Source: Acridotheres tristis
Taxonomy: Eukaryota; Chordata; Aves; Passeriformes; Sturnidae
Length of the DNA: 64,000 bases
Direction: 5' to 3'
NCBI GenBank assembly: GCA_037013685.1
Contig: CM072891.1
Span: 16,592,501-16,656,500, forward strand
Position numbers and translations under genes: made by a program. The notes under the pieces are model-generated. The model did not search any database. It was not told the origin of the DNA and was given only the letters and a program-made list of their open reading frames with translations. Positions 1 to 11,429 of this stretch are shown in pieces. The stretch's first letter is position 1. Each line of letters starts with the position of its first letter.

Positions 1-3000
1 CATTCCAATAAAATAGATCATTAAGAAGCACAAGTCTGAGGCAAATGTCTTGTTCAGGCACACTCAGACTGCAAGAGCAAAAGCCAAGTCAGATTGACTA
101 TGATGGGGGCAGCAGTGTTTAAGCCACATTGAAGGCTTATTGCTGGCTCTATTGAAGAAGTATTTCTCTCTGTTTCTACCTCTGTTATCAAGACTGCTGC
201 TGGAATACTTCATTTGTTGCCTCCTTGAACAGATATATCTTTAATTTTGCACCAGTGTCAAAGCATCTGGTGAGTTCAGAGCAAAGTAAGCTGTAAGCTG
301 ACACCTCTGGACAACCAGCCTGTGGCCAATAGCAGCACATTGGTTCTCAATGCAGAGCCAGAAAACGCATACACACCTAGAAAAAAAAAGCCTCAGGATT
401 GGCAAGTTTTGAAAAAATAATTTCTAAAATAATTCTGATGTTGCTAATGCTTCAGTCTGATGAGCCCTATACACCCGTCTGAAATCAGTCCACCTGATTC
501 ATCCACTCATTATCTGGGACTTGCAAACAAATCATCCTTGGTAAAATCTATGTTATGAATTTAAAAAAGCTCAATGCAAGCTAAGACAAAATAGTAGCTA
601 TGACCCTATCAGGGGGGTTGAGTTGGTAGTGGTAGTGATGTATATTTGCTTTTAAAGAGAAACACGGTTATTTTTACTTTCCAAGCCAGAGGAATGGCAA
701 GTGTTAAAAATGCATAGTTCTTGAGGATGCTGAAAGCACCTACATGCATGCACAGGAATATCTGTGCAGTGAGGCAGAATTACCTAACTGATACTGGTAG
801 TTAGTAAGTCAGACACAGATTAAAAAAAGAAAAAGAAAAAAAATCAGAAAAGAAATTAAATATCCAGGTCTCCATCTGCTTAAGAATCCTGGGAATTTTC
901 TAGTCTTTCCTTAGGAAATGCCACACAATAACTTTATCTGACAAAGGACTGAATAAAATGAGGTAGGACATCAGAATCTGCCCTTTTATCGTGCAATTGG
1001 ATATACTGCCTTTTGTCCTGTGTGTAACACTCTTGGCACCAGGAGAGGTCTCCTTAAGGGCAGCCGTCTGTCTGCTCCAGCTAACTATAGCACAGGAACT
1101 GCAATTATCAACCTTTCCATTCCCCAAATTCCTCTGCTGATCTCCACTGGGATAGTATTATAGCTATTCTTTGTTTGCAAATATACATACTTTACCAGAC
1201 TAATTAGCTGGGAATTACATTTAAACTGAAGCCACATGACAAAGTCTTGAGGTTTTTTAAAACACTCATGTTATGAAAAAGTGACCTTCTCTCTGTAAGC
1301 TTCGGCCACAAATGATTTGTGTTCCACAGATGGATTGAGGGATAAAGGCTAAATGCAAAATCAACTCAAAAACTTACAGAGGGTAACATGGCTTACTGTG
1401 AAACCACTTTCCTTAAAAGCCCCTTATGTTCTTGGTTTCATTGTTCCACTGATAGAGACACAGAGATTGCTGCTGGAATTAACTGCAGTTAACTGGAATG
1501 ACCTTCATGGTTACTAAGGCCAGCCCTCATTCTAGGAAGTGTCAAAAATATTTTAAAACCTTCTACAAATAATATACTGTGTTCTTCATGCGTTAATTTT
1601 TTAGCAGCCCAGATGCTGCTTAGATGAGATTTCCATACAACTTGTGTGATTAAGAACTGAGCAAGGATGAATTTTATTTGGGTAATTTTTGAACTAAGCC
1701 TTTAAGTATCGGACTAATTTTGAATTCAGTGTGACTTAATCTCATGCTTTACTCTAAGTACCTGCTTAAGCATATGGCTGAAGCAGGGCTTAGCCAAGAT
1801 TGGTTGATCCCTGCCATACACAGAAAGGTACAGACTGCACAGGGCATCCCCATCTGGTGATGGTGAAGTTCGAAATGTGCAGCAAAGCAGTGAAAGAAGA
1901 GCCTACTGCTAATAATTGAAACAATAAAATTAAACATTTTCTCAAAAGGGTGTTTTCATCCCACACAGTCTGCCACATTACATTGCTGTTCCTGAGACTG
2001 TTGCTATTTCTGAGTCTGACAGGCTGCCAGTTGAAGAGGCCCTCAGTCACTCAGGAACAATTAATTGATGACACTGTCAATTATGTCTGTATTGATCACC
2101 TTGCTTTTCAGGTTCACTCAGAGGTAAGCAATAATGATAACACACTATGCTCTCTAGTTATGACAGGACTTGATTTGTGGTCTTTACAGAAATAAATTTG
2201 GGTTCAAATCAACAGTCTGAGAAGCCAAAAGAGCAAAGAGGGTCATAAGATGTGCAGAGAGATGGTGAAAATCTCCACTGCGTTGCCATTCCATGTATGC
2301 GTTGTGTGGTTTAATTCCAAATGACAACTCAGCCCCACACAGCTGCTCACTCACTCCCCTGGTGGGATGGGGGAGAGAATCAGAAGGCTAAAAGTCAGAA
2401 AACGTTGGGTTTGCCTTCAAGAGGCAAAGCAAAAGCCAAGCTCACGAGCAAAGCAGAACAAGGAATTGCTTCATTACTTCCCATGGGCAAATGTTCAGCC
2501 ATCTCCAGGAAAGCAGAGCTCTGTCACATGCAGTGGTTACTTGGGAAGACAAACACTGTCACTCCAAATATCATCTCCGTCCTTCTTCCCACAGCTTTAT
2601 ATACTGAGCATGGTCTTCTGTGGTATGGAATATCCTATGGATATCCACTGTCCTTGCAATGCTCTCTCTCGCAGTTCTTGTTTATCTACTCAAGGCCAGA
2701 GCGTGGGAAACTGAAAAGGCCTTGGCCCTGTGTAAGCAGTGCTCAGCAATAAAGAAAACATCCCTGTGTTATCAACAGTGTTTCCAGCACAAATCCAAAC
2801 ATAGCCCCATGCCAGCTACTATGAAGAAAATTAACTCTATCCCAGCCAAACACAGGACAGCAATCTTGCAAGTTTAAGGTGGCTTTTTTAGGAGAGGCAG
2901 TATTTAGAAGAAATGCTCTTTTTGGCAGAGAAACAAAATTATATGTACCTGCATGAGAGTCTGCAGTGGTATAATGGAATGGCTAAGGTCTATATGCCTA

Positions 3001-6000
3001 AACAAAGTGTATGATCCCATCTGTGGGCCAGAAGCACTGCACACAAACAGGGGCTGAGTCACTGTTTGCCAAGTGCAAGCAGGGTATAGATAGCTTCATT
3101 TCAAAAGTGGCATCACTGTTTTTCTTTCACATTCTCTTCCTTGGTATTGCCTATACTGTGAGCCTAACAGAGAAGCAAAGAAACCTGGAGAGGAGCTCAG
3201 TGACTGTTCTGCTGGGGGAGCATCGCTGCACAGAGCCCAGGCTGGGCACTCCTGGGGGCAGCAGCCAGCTCTGTCCCTGCTGGCACAGCTCCAGCACACT
3301 GCAGCTGGGGTTAATGAGCCTATGATAACAGCAATAACCTGAGCAGTAAAAGCTCAGCATTGATCCTGAGATCAGGAGAGCGGGCCACTTGAGGCTGTTA
3401 CCTGCCTCCTTGGCTTACTCAGTGTTTTGGCAAGAAGTGCAATGTAGGCCGGGTCAAATCAAATGGTAATTCAGTCCAAATCTGAATAATGCACCAGCAG
3501 CATGGTCCAGGAACAAAATGGAACAGTGTGATTTTCATGCACTGTGTAGCCTATGGGTACCTGCTCTGGCAATCAGGGGAACTGTCACGGGATTTAAACC
3601 AATAAAATGAGTAAACCAGAAACCCTGGCCTTGGTCTGTATAAGTCATTGCACTGTATTTAATGTACTTGCTGCTTTCAGTTTATCAGGTGACCTAGACA
3701 GTATTAAACTGCAAAAAATATTAGATACTCTCTTAAGAATACTGCCATGCCTCTTAACTGATAACTGAGTTTTACAGAGTTTTCAGTTCATAGCCTTTAG
3801 TGTTCCACAAATTTTGATTTAGAGGAAGCTGAAATGTTTGAACCTGGATTGAAAAACCTGATTTGCTTTGAAATTCATTGTGATATCAGAAAGCTAAGTC
3901 TAATGAGGAAAAAAAATCACATTCTGGCAGAAGACAAAAAAACCAACCAAACCCACCAAATCCAACAGCCTATGATGTAAACTGGCATTTCAAGGAGAGA
4001 GGGGAACATTCTCCCTTAAAATATTCCCATATAATTTCAGGTTGCCCTAGAAACTGAAATGAGAAACAGAAGTATAGAAAATTGTTGAATTCTCCATAGA
4101 AAGTTGTTAAACTCTCCATTATGTGCAAACCAATTGACCATTCATGTAGGACTTCAGAAGGTGGACAGAGTGCTTGGCTCTGCCCATCAATTCTGTAAAC
4201 AGTAAGTTAGGGGTATACACAAGGTATACAAAATATACCTTGCAAAGCAAATGGGAGAGAGCCTGAATAATTTCCATATGTATAATCATCATTGCAAAGT
4301 CAGGGCAGAATGCAACATATGCATCCCAGCTGTAGCACACATCTGCAATGTAACTCACCTAACATACAGACAGGAAATAAGGTTTTTCCAGTGTCTGAGT
4401 GTAACAAGATAAAGCTGTTGAGTTTAACCCTATCAACATCAGAGCAAAAAGAGCCCAGACAACTGTTCACATCCTTAAGGCATCTTGCTCCATTAGGATC
4501 TAAATTGGACTTAGCCAGTGGAGGTTTCTACCTTTCGGCAGGTCCAGGGCCAGCTTCTGATCATGAGATATTCTGTAGTCAAACAGAAGACTACAAGCCT
4601 GCCTACCAGCCACAGCTCAGCACTGCTTCAGCAGAGAGCATGTTCATTTATCTGGTTTAGTCTTTTCATAAACTAGAGAAAAATTCTCATCAAACACAAC
4701 CATGATGCTTAAAGGAACACCCAACAAATTATCCTGACAAGTGGTTCTGCTGGCTACACAGAGCTAATCCTTTCAAATAGGTTTTCTGAGCCAAGGAACA
4801 TAAGCAGATGAAGCTCACACCTTCTACACTGGCAGACTTCCTCTGGGACTGGTGAGAGCTAAGGGTTCCAACTGGAAAATGCTCTCTGGCATGGCACTCG
4901 AAAAAACAACAAGATAATAAACCCCATGGGACCACAGGTAGAAAGAGAGTTTACAGTGTTTGCAAGTAAGATTTGCATGGCTAGACTCTGCTGATACAAG
5001 CATCTTTTCCATTTGAAAGCTAATCTGATACCCTAAAAGCTATTCAGTAAGGGGGAAAGCCATCCTGGAACCTCCTGGGACTCCTGGGAGATGGAGCGAG
5101 GAGGATAAAAGTGATCATGATTACTGCACCTACCCAGAACTTTGCACATGTAGAGTGCTTCCTCTAGCAGCTCCTGCTGGGGGAGATAGTAGGTGGGACT
5201 TTTCCCCTGGCCAGTCACGTTTCACCTATACATTGCTGATTTCCTCCCCCACTCTCTGCACTAGCCTACCCCTGAAAAAGAAGGAGAGGATTTCTTTCTG
5301 GCCTGCCCTGGAGGACTTGTGTCACTAACAGGCACTTCATCACAGGTGTGGCTAGGCAGGTGTTGGGTCCTCCCCACAGCCCCCCTGTGCAGAAACTGGC
5401 AGCCATGCACAGTGACCCACTGCAGCTATGGCTGGGGTACTGGGCCTTTTTGGCTTCTTTTCAGATGGATCACTTCACTTTGCATAATCCTCACTCAGTA
5501 AGTGTGTTCCTCCTTCTACAAAACTGACTTGGAAATTGTAGGACTGTGCTGAGCTATTATACACTAATTCCAGCAGCATCTTTCAGGATATACTAAAATA
5601 AATTGTTAACTATACCCTGGTCTTCAAAGACCAGTTATACCTCATACCATTTATTAATCTCAGCTACAATGAATTATTAAAATGAAACTCTCAATTACTC
5701 CCATCACAAAAAGTACCAGTGTGGCTTTTAGATCCATATTTCTACCCTTTACTGTAATGCATTCTTCATTTTAATTGCTGGCACCATATTTTCAAAGGCC
5801 AGTGCCTTATCTTTGCAGGGTATTTATCAACCAAAAAAAAGTTTGACAAGTGCATAAATCATTAGGTGTGACAAGCAGTGAATTCTTGAAGGAGAAATAT
5901 GTGGTAAAAAGATCATGTTATCTAGGTGAACCAAAGACATGTCAAAGTGAAGCAACAGGAGGGAATATCATCTAATTCTCCTGCCAGCATGTGCATTGTG

Positions 6001-6580
6001 CAAGATATTATTCTGGTGTTCATTACCAGGAGACTGAGTAGATTTTTTTCTGTGAAAAGAGATCTTCTGCAACAAAGGACTTAAAGGGTAACAAGAATTC
6101 CCAGCTAAAATACCTAAATAAAGAAATCAAGATCGCATTTAATCAAAGCTACAGAACACACCTAAGTAATAACCCAGCCCAAAATAACCCTCATCTGTCC
6201 AATGGCTCCTAACCACGAAGTACTGCAGTCTTCCTATTGCCATTACCTTTTCTGATTTAAAGAATAGATGTTTTGTCATGAAAATCCCATTTTCCAGGTC
6301 TGTCACTGGTCTAGATGGTGGACACCCACCATACAAACTCCTCTGCACCAGTACACAAGAGCAACAACTGAATTAAGGAATGTTAAAAGAGTAAAAAATG
6401 TTAAAAAATAAAATCTGTGTCGCCCAATCCATTTCAGAGCCCCCTACTGACCTGTTAGCGTTGGGGTTCAGAAAACTACAAATTCCAGGGCTCCAAGGGC
6501 ACTGCAGCTACAAAAGGCCTGCCATGGCCAGCACAGCACTGCCCAACATTGCTCCTTCCACACTTTCCTTCTCGACACCA
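1..6580. other. unique non-coding sequence, no gene recognised
   Basis: AT-leaning single-copy-looking sequence. A cluster of overlapping short ORFs in several frames lies at about 1950-2877, but none shows a recognisable domain and no frame continues over convincing splice sites. A locally GC-richer patch lies near 3190-3310. A short stretch near 2108-2126 reads as pyrimidine-AG, about a dozen bases, then GTAAGC, which is most likely chance. I saw no RNA gene, transposon terminus or CpG island. Confidence 0.6.
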
Positions 6581-6586
6581 GCCTCT

Positions 6587-6663
6587 CCTCACCTCACCTC
6601 ACCTCACCTCACCTCACCTCACCTCACCTCACCTCACCTCACCTCACCTCACCTCACCTCACC
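6587..6663. repeat. perfect pentanucleotide array (ACCTC)n, about 15 copies
   Basis: An uninterrupted 5-bp tandem array of unit ACCTC (GGTGA read on the other strand) spans about 76 bp. The lack of interruptions suggests recent length change, so the locus is probably polymorphic. A 101-codon ORF runs through it and gains a five-residue S-P-H-L-T repeat, which is only a by-product of the array. The minus strand carries a GG run every five bases. Confidence 0.98.
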
Positions 6664-6810
6664 AGCACTCAGCTGGTTAGGGCAACTAGAAAGATCTTCT
6701 TAGGAACAGAAAGGGTTGGTTGTGACAAGGGGTTGCCTTGCAGCAAGATCTGGTTGCTTTTTCCAAACTGGAAGACACATTTGAAAAAAGGACAGCGCAC
6801 ACTGTCCAGT

Positions 6811-6851
6811 GAAACATTGATGTGTGGAAGACATTGAAACATTGATGTGTG
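6811..6851. repeat. 16-bp direct duplication, period 25 bp
   Basis: The 16-mer GAAACATTGATGTGTG occurs at 6811-6826 and again, identically, at 6836-6851, with 9 bp between. This is a small local tandem duplication, probably slippage-derived. No mobile-element signature is visible around it. Confidence 0.9.
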
Positions 6852-6854
6852 TCC

Positions 6855-9800
6855 TTGCCTTTGTTGTTAGGCTTTGCTGAAGCCTCTCCTGCTACATTTT
6901 CATTTCTGCTCCCCAGGTCAGCTGTCTGTGCCAGTCATTCCTCAGGCACGATGTGTGGACACACCTGCACACCAGCCATGACACCTCAGATTTATGGTGT
7001 GGGCTCTACCTTGCAGGAAAACTGATCTCAGGTTCTCTAATGCAATTTCTGATAGTTGATGGTCAAGAATAATTATCCCCAGCATTCAGATTGGAGCACA
7101 TGTGAGGAGACAGTAAAATGCCCAGCACTACATCCTCAGTATCCTAAAGCCAAACACAGTAATGGGCTTTCCTCCTTGGGGAACAGCAATGTATCAGTCA
7201 TCATCTTTTTAAATTCACCTCCACCTTGTACAACAAGAGTAATATTTTTTCTGTCTAGTTTCTTTCTCACATGTGGGTTTCCAATTTCATTACTTGTAAA
7301 AATCCCGAGTCCAACAACAACTTCAGAAAATAGAGATAAAGTAGAAAATGCAGGGAAACCTTTGGAGATCGTGCTGGATTTTTTTCTTTACATGACAAAT
7401 AATATATTAAACGATGTCTCTCATTCCTCTTCTAACCTTTTTAATAAGAAAAGACAAACACAAGCCCAGCTGAACACAGCCAACATCTGATTGGGTCAAA
7501 AACTTTTAACCCACAGCATATATGGTTGTACTAAAGATGCAATGAAAAGTTGTGTTCTGGGACCTCTACCACCAGAAGGATATTCTGGAGGTGATTTATA
7601 TATAAAGGTTCTGCTAGTTTTCCAAACTAATCTAGTGCCAGCTGGAAATGTAGGAGTAATCACCCCTGAGGCTTAACCACTATTTCAATGTGCAGAGCAA
7701 CAGAAGTAAAGGATGAGAAAAATAACTTCCTCTTTTTCCACTCCCAACAGCTTCAGCTTTGTTCTAGCAGTTATGTCCTGCATGTATGAGAAGGAATCTT
7801 AATCTTTTGCCTCGCTGGAGTTACTGGATTTCCTCCATCATATGTGCCCTTCAAGGGTATGGCTAAAAGATTCAGTAATTTACCTTACCTGTTGCCTTTT
7901 GCATTTAGGAGGCAGAGAGACTGAATTTTGATAATCAGACACAAACATGCTTCCTTGAATTCTTGAACTCCAGCTCTGTCTCTTCTCTTCTAGCAGAAAA
8001 AAACAAGGAGAAAAGAAATAAACCCTTTCCCTTATACATGGACCATATACATGGATAATTCTCTCAATCCACCTATACAAAGGGCACCACATGGAAAGAG
8101 TCCTCCAGAAAACTGCTTTCCATTTACTGCATCAGGATCAGCATCAGGGTCACACTGAGGAAACAGCTACCAGAGCTGATCTGAACACTGTCAGAAACCC
8201 CTTCTTTTGCTGGGTAGACGTACTTCTTCCATGCTTGGTATGCTCACAAAACCCCTGTGTTTTTGTACACTGCTCTCGTGTCCAGTCACTGCATTTCTAC
8301 ATGGTTCTGAGGAAAGCTCCAGTTTGATTCTCATTTTAAAAGGGGACAAGGAAAATCAAAACACAGCATGCATATGAACAAGAAAAATACCCATAGATGC
8401 AAAGTAGGGGTGAATTTTCAAGGACAATCAGTTGATGATTCAATAGAGAAAGGTCCCTCTTTGCAATTCATAATGCTATTGAAGAAGGCAAGTTTCATTT
8501 TTGTTAGTGAAAGTGGCTCAATGTTTATATATGCATTAACTACCTCACCCATTTTCAAAAGTCACCAATGCACCGTAGGAGCAGAGGGACTAGTTCATCT
8601 TCCACAAGTTGCTTCTGGGGCAGCAAAACTAGGGACCTTAATGTAATGTGGTTGGTCAATTCTGTTCTCTTTTCAATTTATATCTCATCATCTCCTAAAG
8701 CCCTATCTCTCATTCTGTGCTTCTGGTTTAGAGCCCCACTGCAGTTCTCAGAAGAGGTCCTCTGCTATTCATTGCAGTTGGCTTTTGAATGAAACATGAG
8801 GTTTTTTAGCACCTCGGGAGGCTGAGCATGATTTAGCAGCCCAGCCCCAGCCTCATACACAAGGACTGCCCTTTAATTCCACTTAAATAAATTCAGTGCT
8901 GTTGGTTTTGCCCCTGCTCAAAAGGAGCTTAGTGGGAAAGTCAAAACAGATCTCAGCCAAAGGAAAAAAATAATAAAGCAAGCCCATAAATTAAGTCAAG
9001 CTAGTGTATCCTAGGAACAAGAAAGAGCTCATGCAGATGAGGTAAACCATGCCATGCATAGAAAGCAAATCCCCTCTGCTGGTCCTCCCTCATGCCATTC
9101 CAAAGAAACAAATCTCTATGTGAAGTGTTTGAGCATGCTGGAAATAGAGGGGCCCTGGAAAAATAGTTAAGAAATAAATTCCACTATTTGGTGGCATTTG
9201 TTCCAAAGGAGACAAAGTGTCTTTTGTGAAACATTCCCACCAGAAGCCTTGCAGAGTTTGAATTGCATCCACAGTCTACACTGGTATTAGACATGAAGTG
9301 AGATCTTATTTTTGTCTTTCCTTTTACTATTGAAAATCCTATCAGATTTTAAAAGGTCTGACTAATTAACTAGGAGTGAATTGCATTTTTCCTAGGATAT
9401 GAATCAATATAATTATAATTTAAGAAGATCTATTATCATTATTATGGAAAAAAGAATAAGACAGAAAGTAAGAGAGGATAAGGTGCTTAAACACAGTGAG
9501 ATTATCCCTAGACTCTAACAATGAGCCCCTGCTCACTCATTGTATGAAGTTATATCAAGTTTGTAGCATTGTCAGCTAACTAGAATTTACTAGGTAAGGA
9601 TGAGATTTTAAGGAGGAAGTAAGTGGCTTCCAAAAATCCCTTTCAGCTCTGAATGGTTTAGAAACCTAGCTAATGTAACATCTTTCATAGCTCACAGCTA
9701 ATAACCGTCATGTTTATTTTCTCTGTTCTGAAACTCTGAGAAATCGATAAAGAGTGATCATACTGCCTTATGCTTTGTGGGAGATGCTGTGGGATTGGAG

Positions 9801-9900
9801 GGCAAAAGCCAAGTCCAGGCTTATTTACAGATATTGCAGGGTGGGAAGAGTTTCAGCAATGGTCCCTGGAAAAAGGCAGATCAGTGGAAGTGTGTGATCC
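6855..9900. other. unique non-coding sequence, no gene recognised
   Basis: Contains scattered short ORFs, such as one of 144 codons at 7056-7490 on the plus strand, with no recognisable domain. An AT-rich patch at about 9360-9430 carries several TAAT/ATTA cores. A pyrimidine tract followed by AG near 6917 has no clear partner donor. Nothing else is supportable. Confidence 0.6.
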
Positions 9901-9919
9901 TTTTCCTTTTTTCTCTCAG

Positions 9920-10073
9920 GAAGGCTGGTATGTGAAGTGTAAGATGCCCATAAAGTCTCCCTTGCAGCCAAAATCACTGTCTCAGCAGGGTCCATTAGTG
10001 GAAGATGCATCATCATCATCATTGTCTTACCTTCCTCCTGGGAAAGAGAAATGGAAGGGAAAGGATGAGCTCT
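9920..10073 (+). other. exon-like segment with matched splice signals (unproven)
   Basis: A strong acceptor-like pyrimidine tract ending in CTCAG at 9919 precedes 154 bp that stay open in one frame. The segment then meets a donor-like CT|GTAAGC at 10074. The frame lies inside an ORF at 9770-10186. The translated segment is lysine- and serine-rich, includes a short serine run encoded by a CAT/TCA repeat near 10006-10022, and resembles no protein I recognise. It could be a non-coding-RNA exon, a lineage-specific exon, or chance. Matched splice-like pairs are expected occasionally in 64 kb. Confidence 0.14.
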
Positions 10074-10079
10074 GTAAGC

Positions 10080-11230
10080 AAAACAAAGTAGAGAATGGGA
10101 AAGAGCTGAGAGACCAATTAAGCCCTGCACACATGCAGGCTCCCTGCATGGCAGCTGACCTACAAAGGATATTCAGAGTCGACTAAGAGCTGCACATTGA
10201 ACTGATAGAGTAACCGGATGCAAAAGCAATGCAGCATCAAGCTGTGTTGAGGGGGGTAGATGACCCTCAATTAACTCTATTATAAAGAGGTGATCAATGC
10301 CACATAAATCAAAGTATATATATTGACATAAACACTCAGATTCAGCTCCATTGTTTTCTGTGTGCTTGGTAATAGTTTGCAACACTTTAAATGCAAAATG
10401 AGAAGGCAGTTTCCAGAAAATTTCTTTTATTGTATTTGCAGTTATGCAGGTGGGTGAAGCTGGAAGAAAACTTCCCCTGAAAAACCCAGTTCATCCACCA
10501 CCCCATAGAAGGCAAAGTTTTTGTAGACTATTGCCACCTTCCAAGTACTGGAGGATGAGTCTTTTTTGTTCCTTCTCCTCCCACAAACATTCCTGGGTTT
10601 TCCAGCTGGGAAGAAAGCAGTGAGTGACAGCTAGGAGGGGGTAAAAGAGGCACATGCAGGCTTGAAAACTCACAATTCTGTGTTTGGTTTGTTTGCAAGT
10701 AAGCACTGAAGCATGTCCCCAGACAGACACATCATGGTGAGTGAAAGGAGCTCTTTTAAGCATAATAATCTTTTATAGTCTATCATTTGAGACGTAGTCT
10801 GAGTTCACATGAATGATTTTTCAACCTATTACACTGTTGATAGCGTGCTTTCCAATCTTCCCCTTGTTAAGAAACACTTCCACTCCTGCTTCCTCCTCTC
10901 AAGCCAGGGATATTGGAAGGATGCACCCTCTGAGACTGTTTACTTCCATGGAGATCTTTAATAAAAATGCAGTGACTGGAAACTGTGAAGATAGAGCAGT
11001 CTGAGGAACAGGAAATTTAAAGAGACAAATATGCAGAAGTCCTCAAGATGCTGCCAAGGCAACAATTTCGGGAGGAAAACAATGCTGAGTAACATAATTT
11101 CCCCCAGTAGCTGCAAGTCATTCAGCAACCTTGAATTAAGCTCACACCTCTGCTGTCTCTGCACAGTTTCACGGGAGAGAAATGAAATCCTTTATCAGCA
11201 GGACCAAAAAACCTCCAAAGAGGGTAAATA
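10080..11230. other. unique non-coding sequence, no gene recognised
   Basis: No domain-bearing ORF. The part from about 10985 to 11135 reads like a slowly evolving AT/GC-mixed block just upstream of the candidate element at 11236, but it has no diagnostic motif. A short TA-rich patch lies at 10315-10323. Confidence 0.6.
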
Positions 11231-11235
11231 TTAGA

Positions 11236-11425
11236 AAGCCACAATTAAAGTCAGGGAGCTGGCAGCTGCCCTGGAATGATTAATGGGCTCACACATCTCC
11301 TTATGCCCTGGCTCAGCCATGCTGAGCAAATGTTCGAGAATTTCATAATATTAGCAGCTCCTTTGCTTTCAAAGACATAGCCTGGCTGTGCAGTGATTTC
11401 TCCAAGACACAGTTAAAATGAGTTT
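11236..11425. promoter_or_regulatory. candidate conserved non-coding element with TCAGC palindrome
   Basis: A dense group of developmental-type motifs sits in a non-repetitive block: ACAATTAAAG, a CAGCTG E-box (about 11263-11268), GATTAATGG, and a perfect inverted repeat GCTCAGC-CAT-GCTGAGC at 11311-11327. CTTTGCTTTCAAAG at about 11361-11374 contains SOX/TCF-like cores. The palindrome halves resemble MAF half-sites (TGCTGA), though their spacing differs from the standard MAF element. Calling this an enhancer is an inference from motif density. No conservation data were available. Confidence 0.22.
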
Positions 11426-11429
11426 GGTT

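Noticed and set aside
2108..2126. Micro-exon-like arrangement: pyrimidine-AG, about 12 bp, then GTAAGC
   Set aside because: Too short to judge and no neighbouring exon; expected by chance.
2321..2877. Cluster of three overlapping plus-strand ORFs
   Set aside because: The peptides are unrelated to any family I know, and the openness in all frames points to composition rather than selection.
6398..6703. ORF with S-P-H-L-T repeats
   Set aside because: By-product of the ACCTC array.
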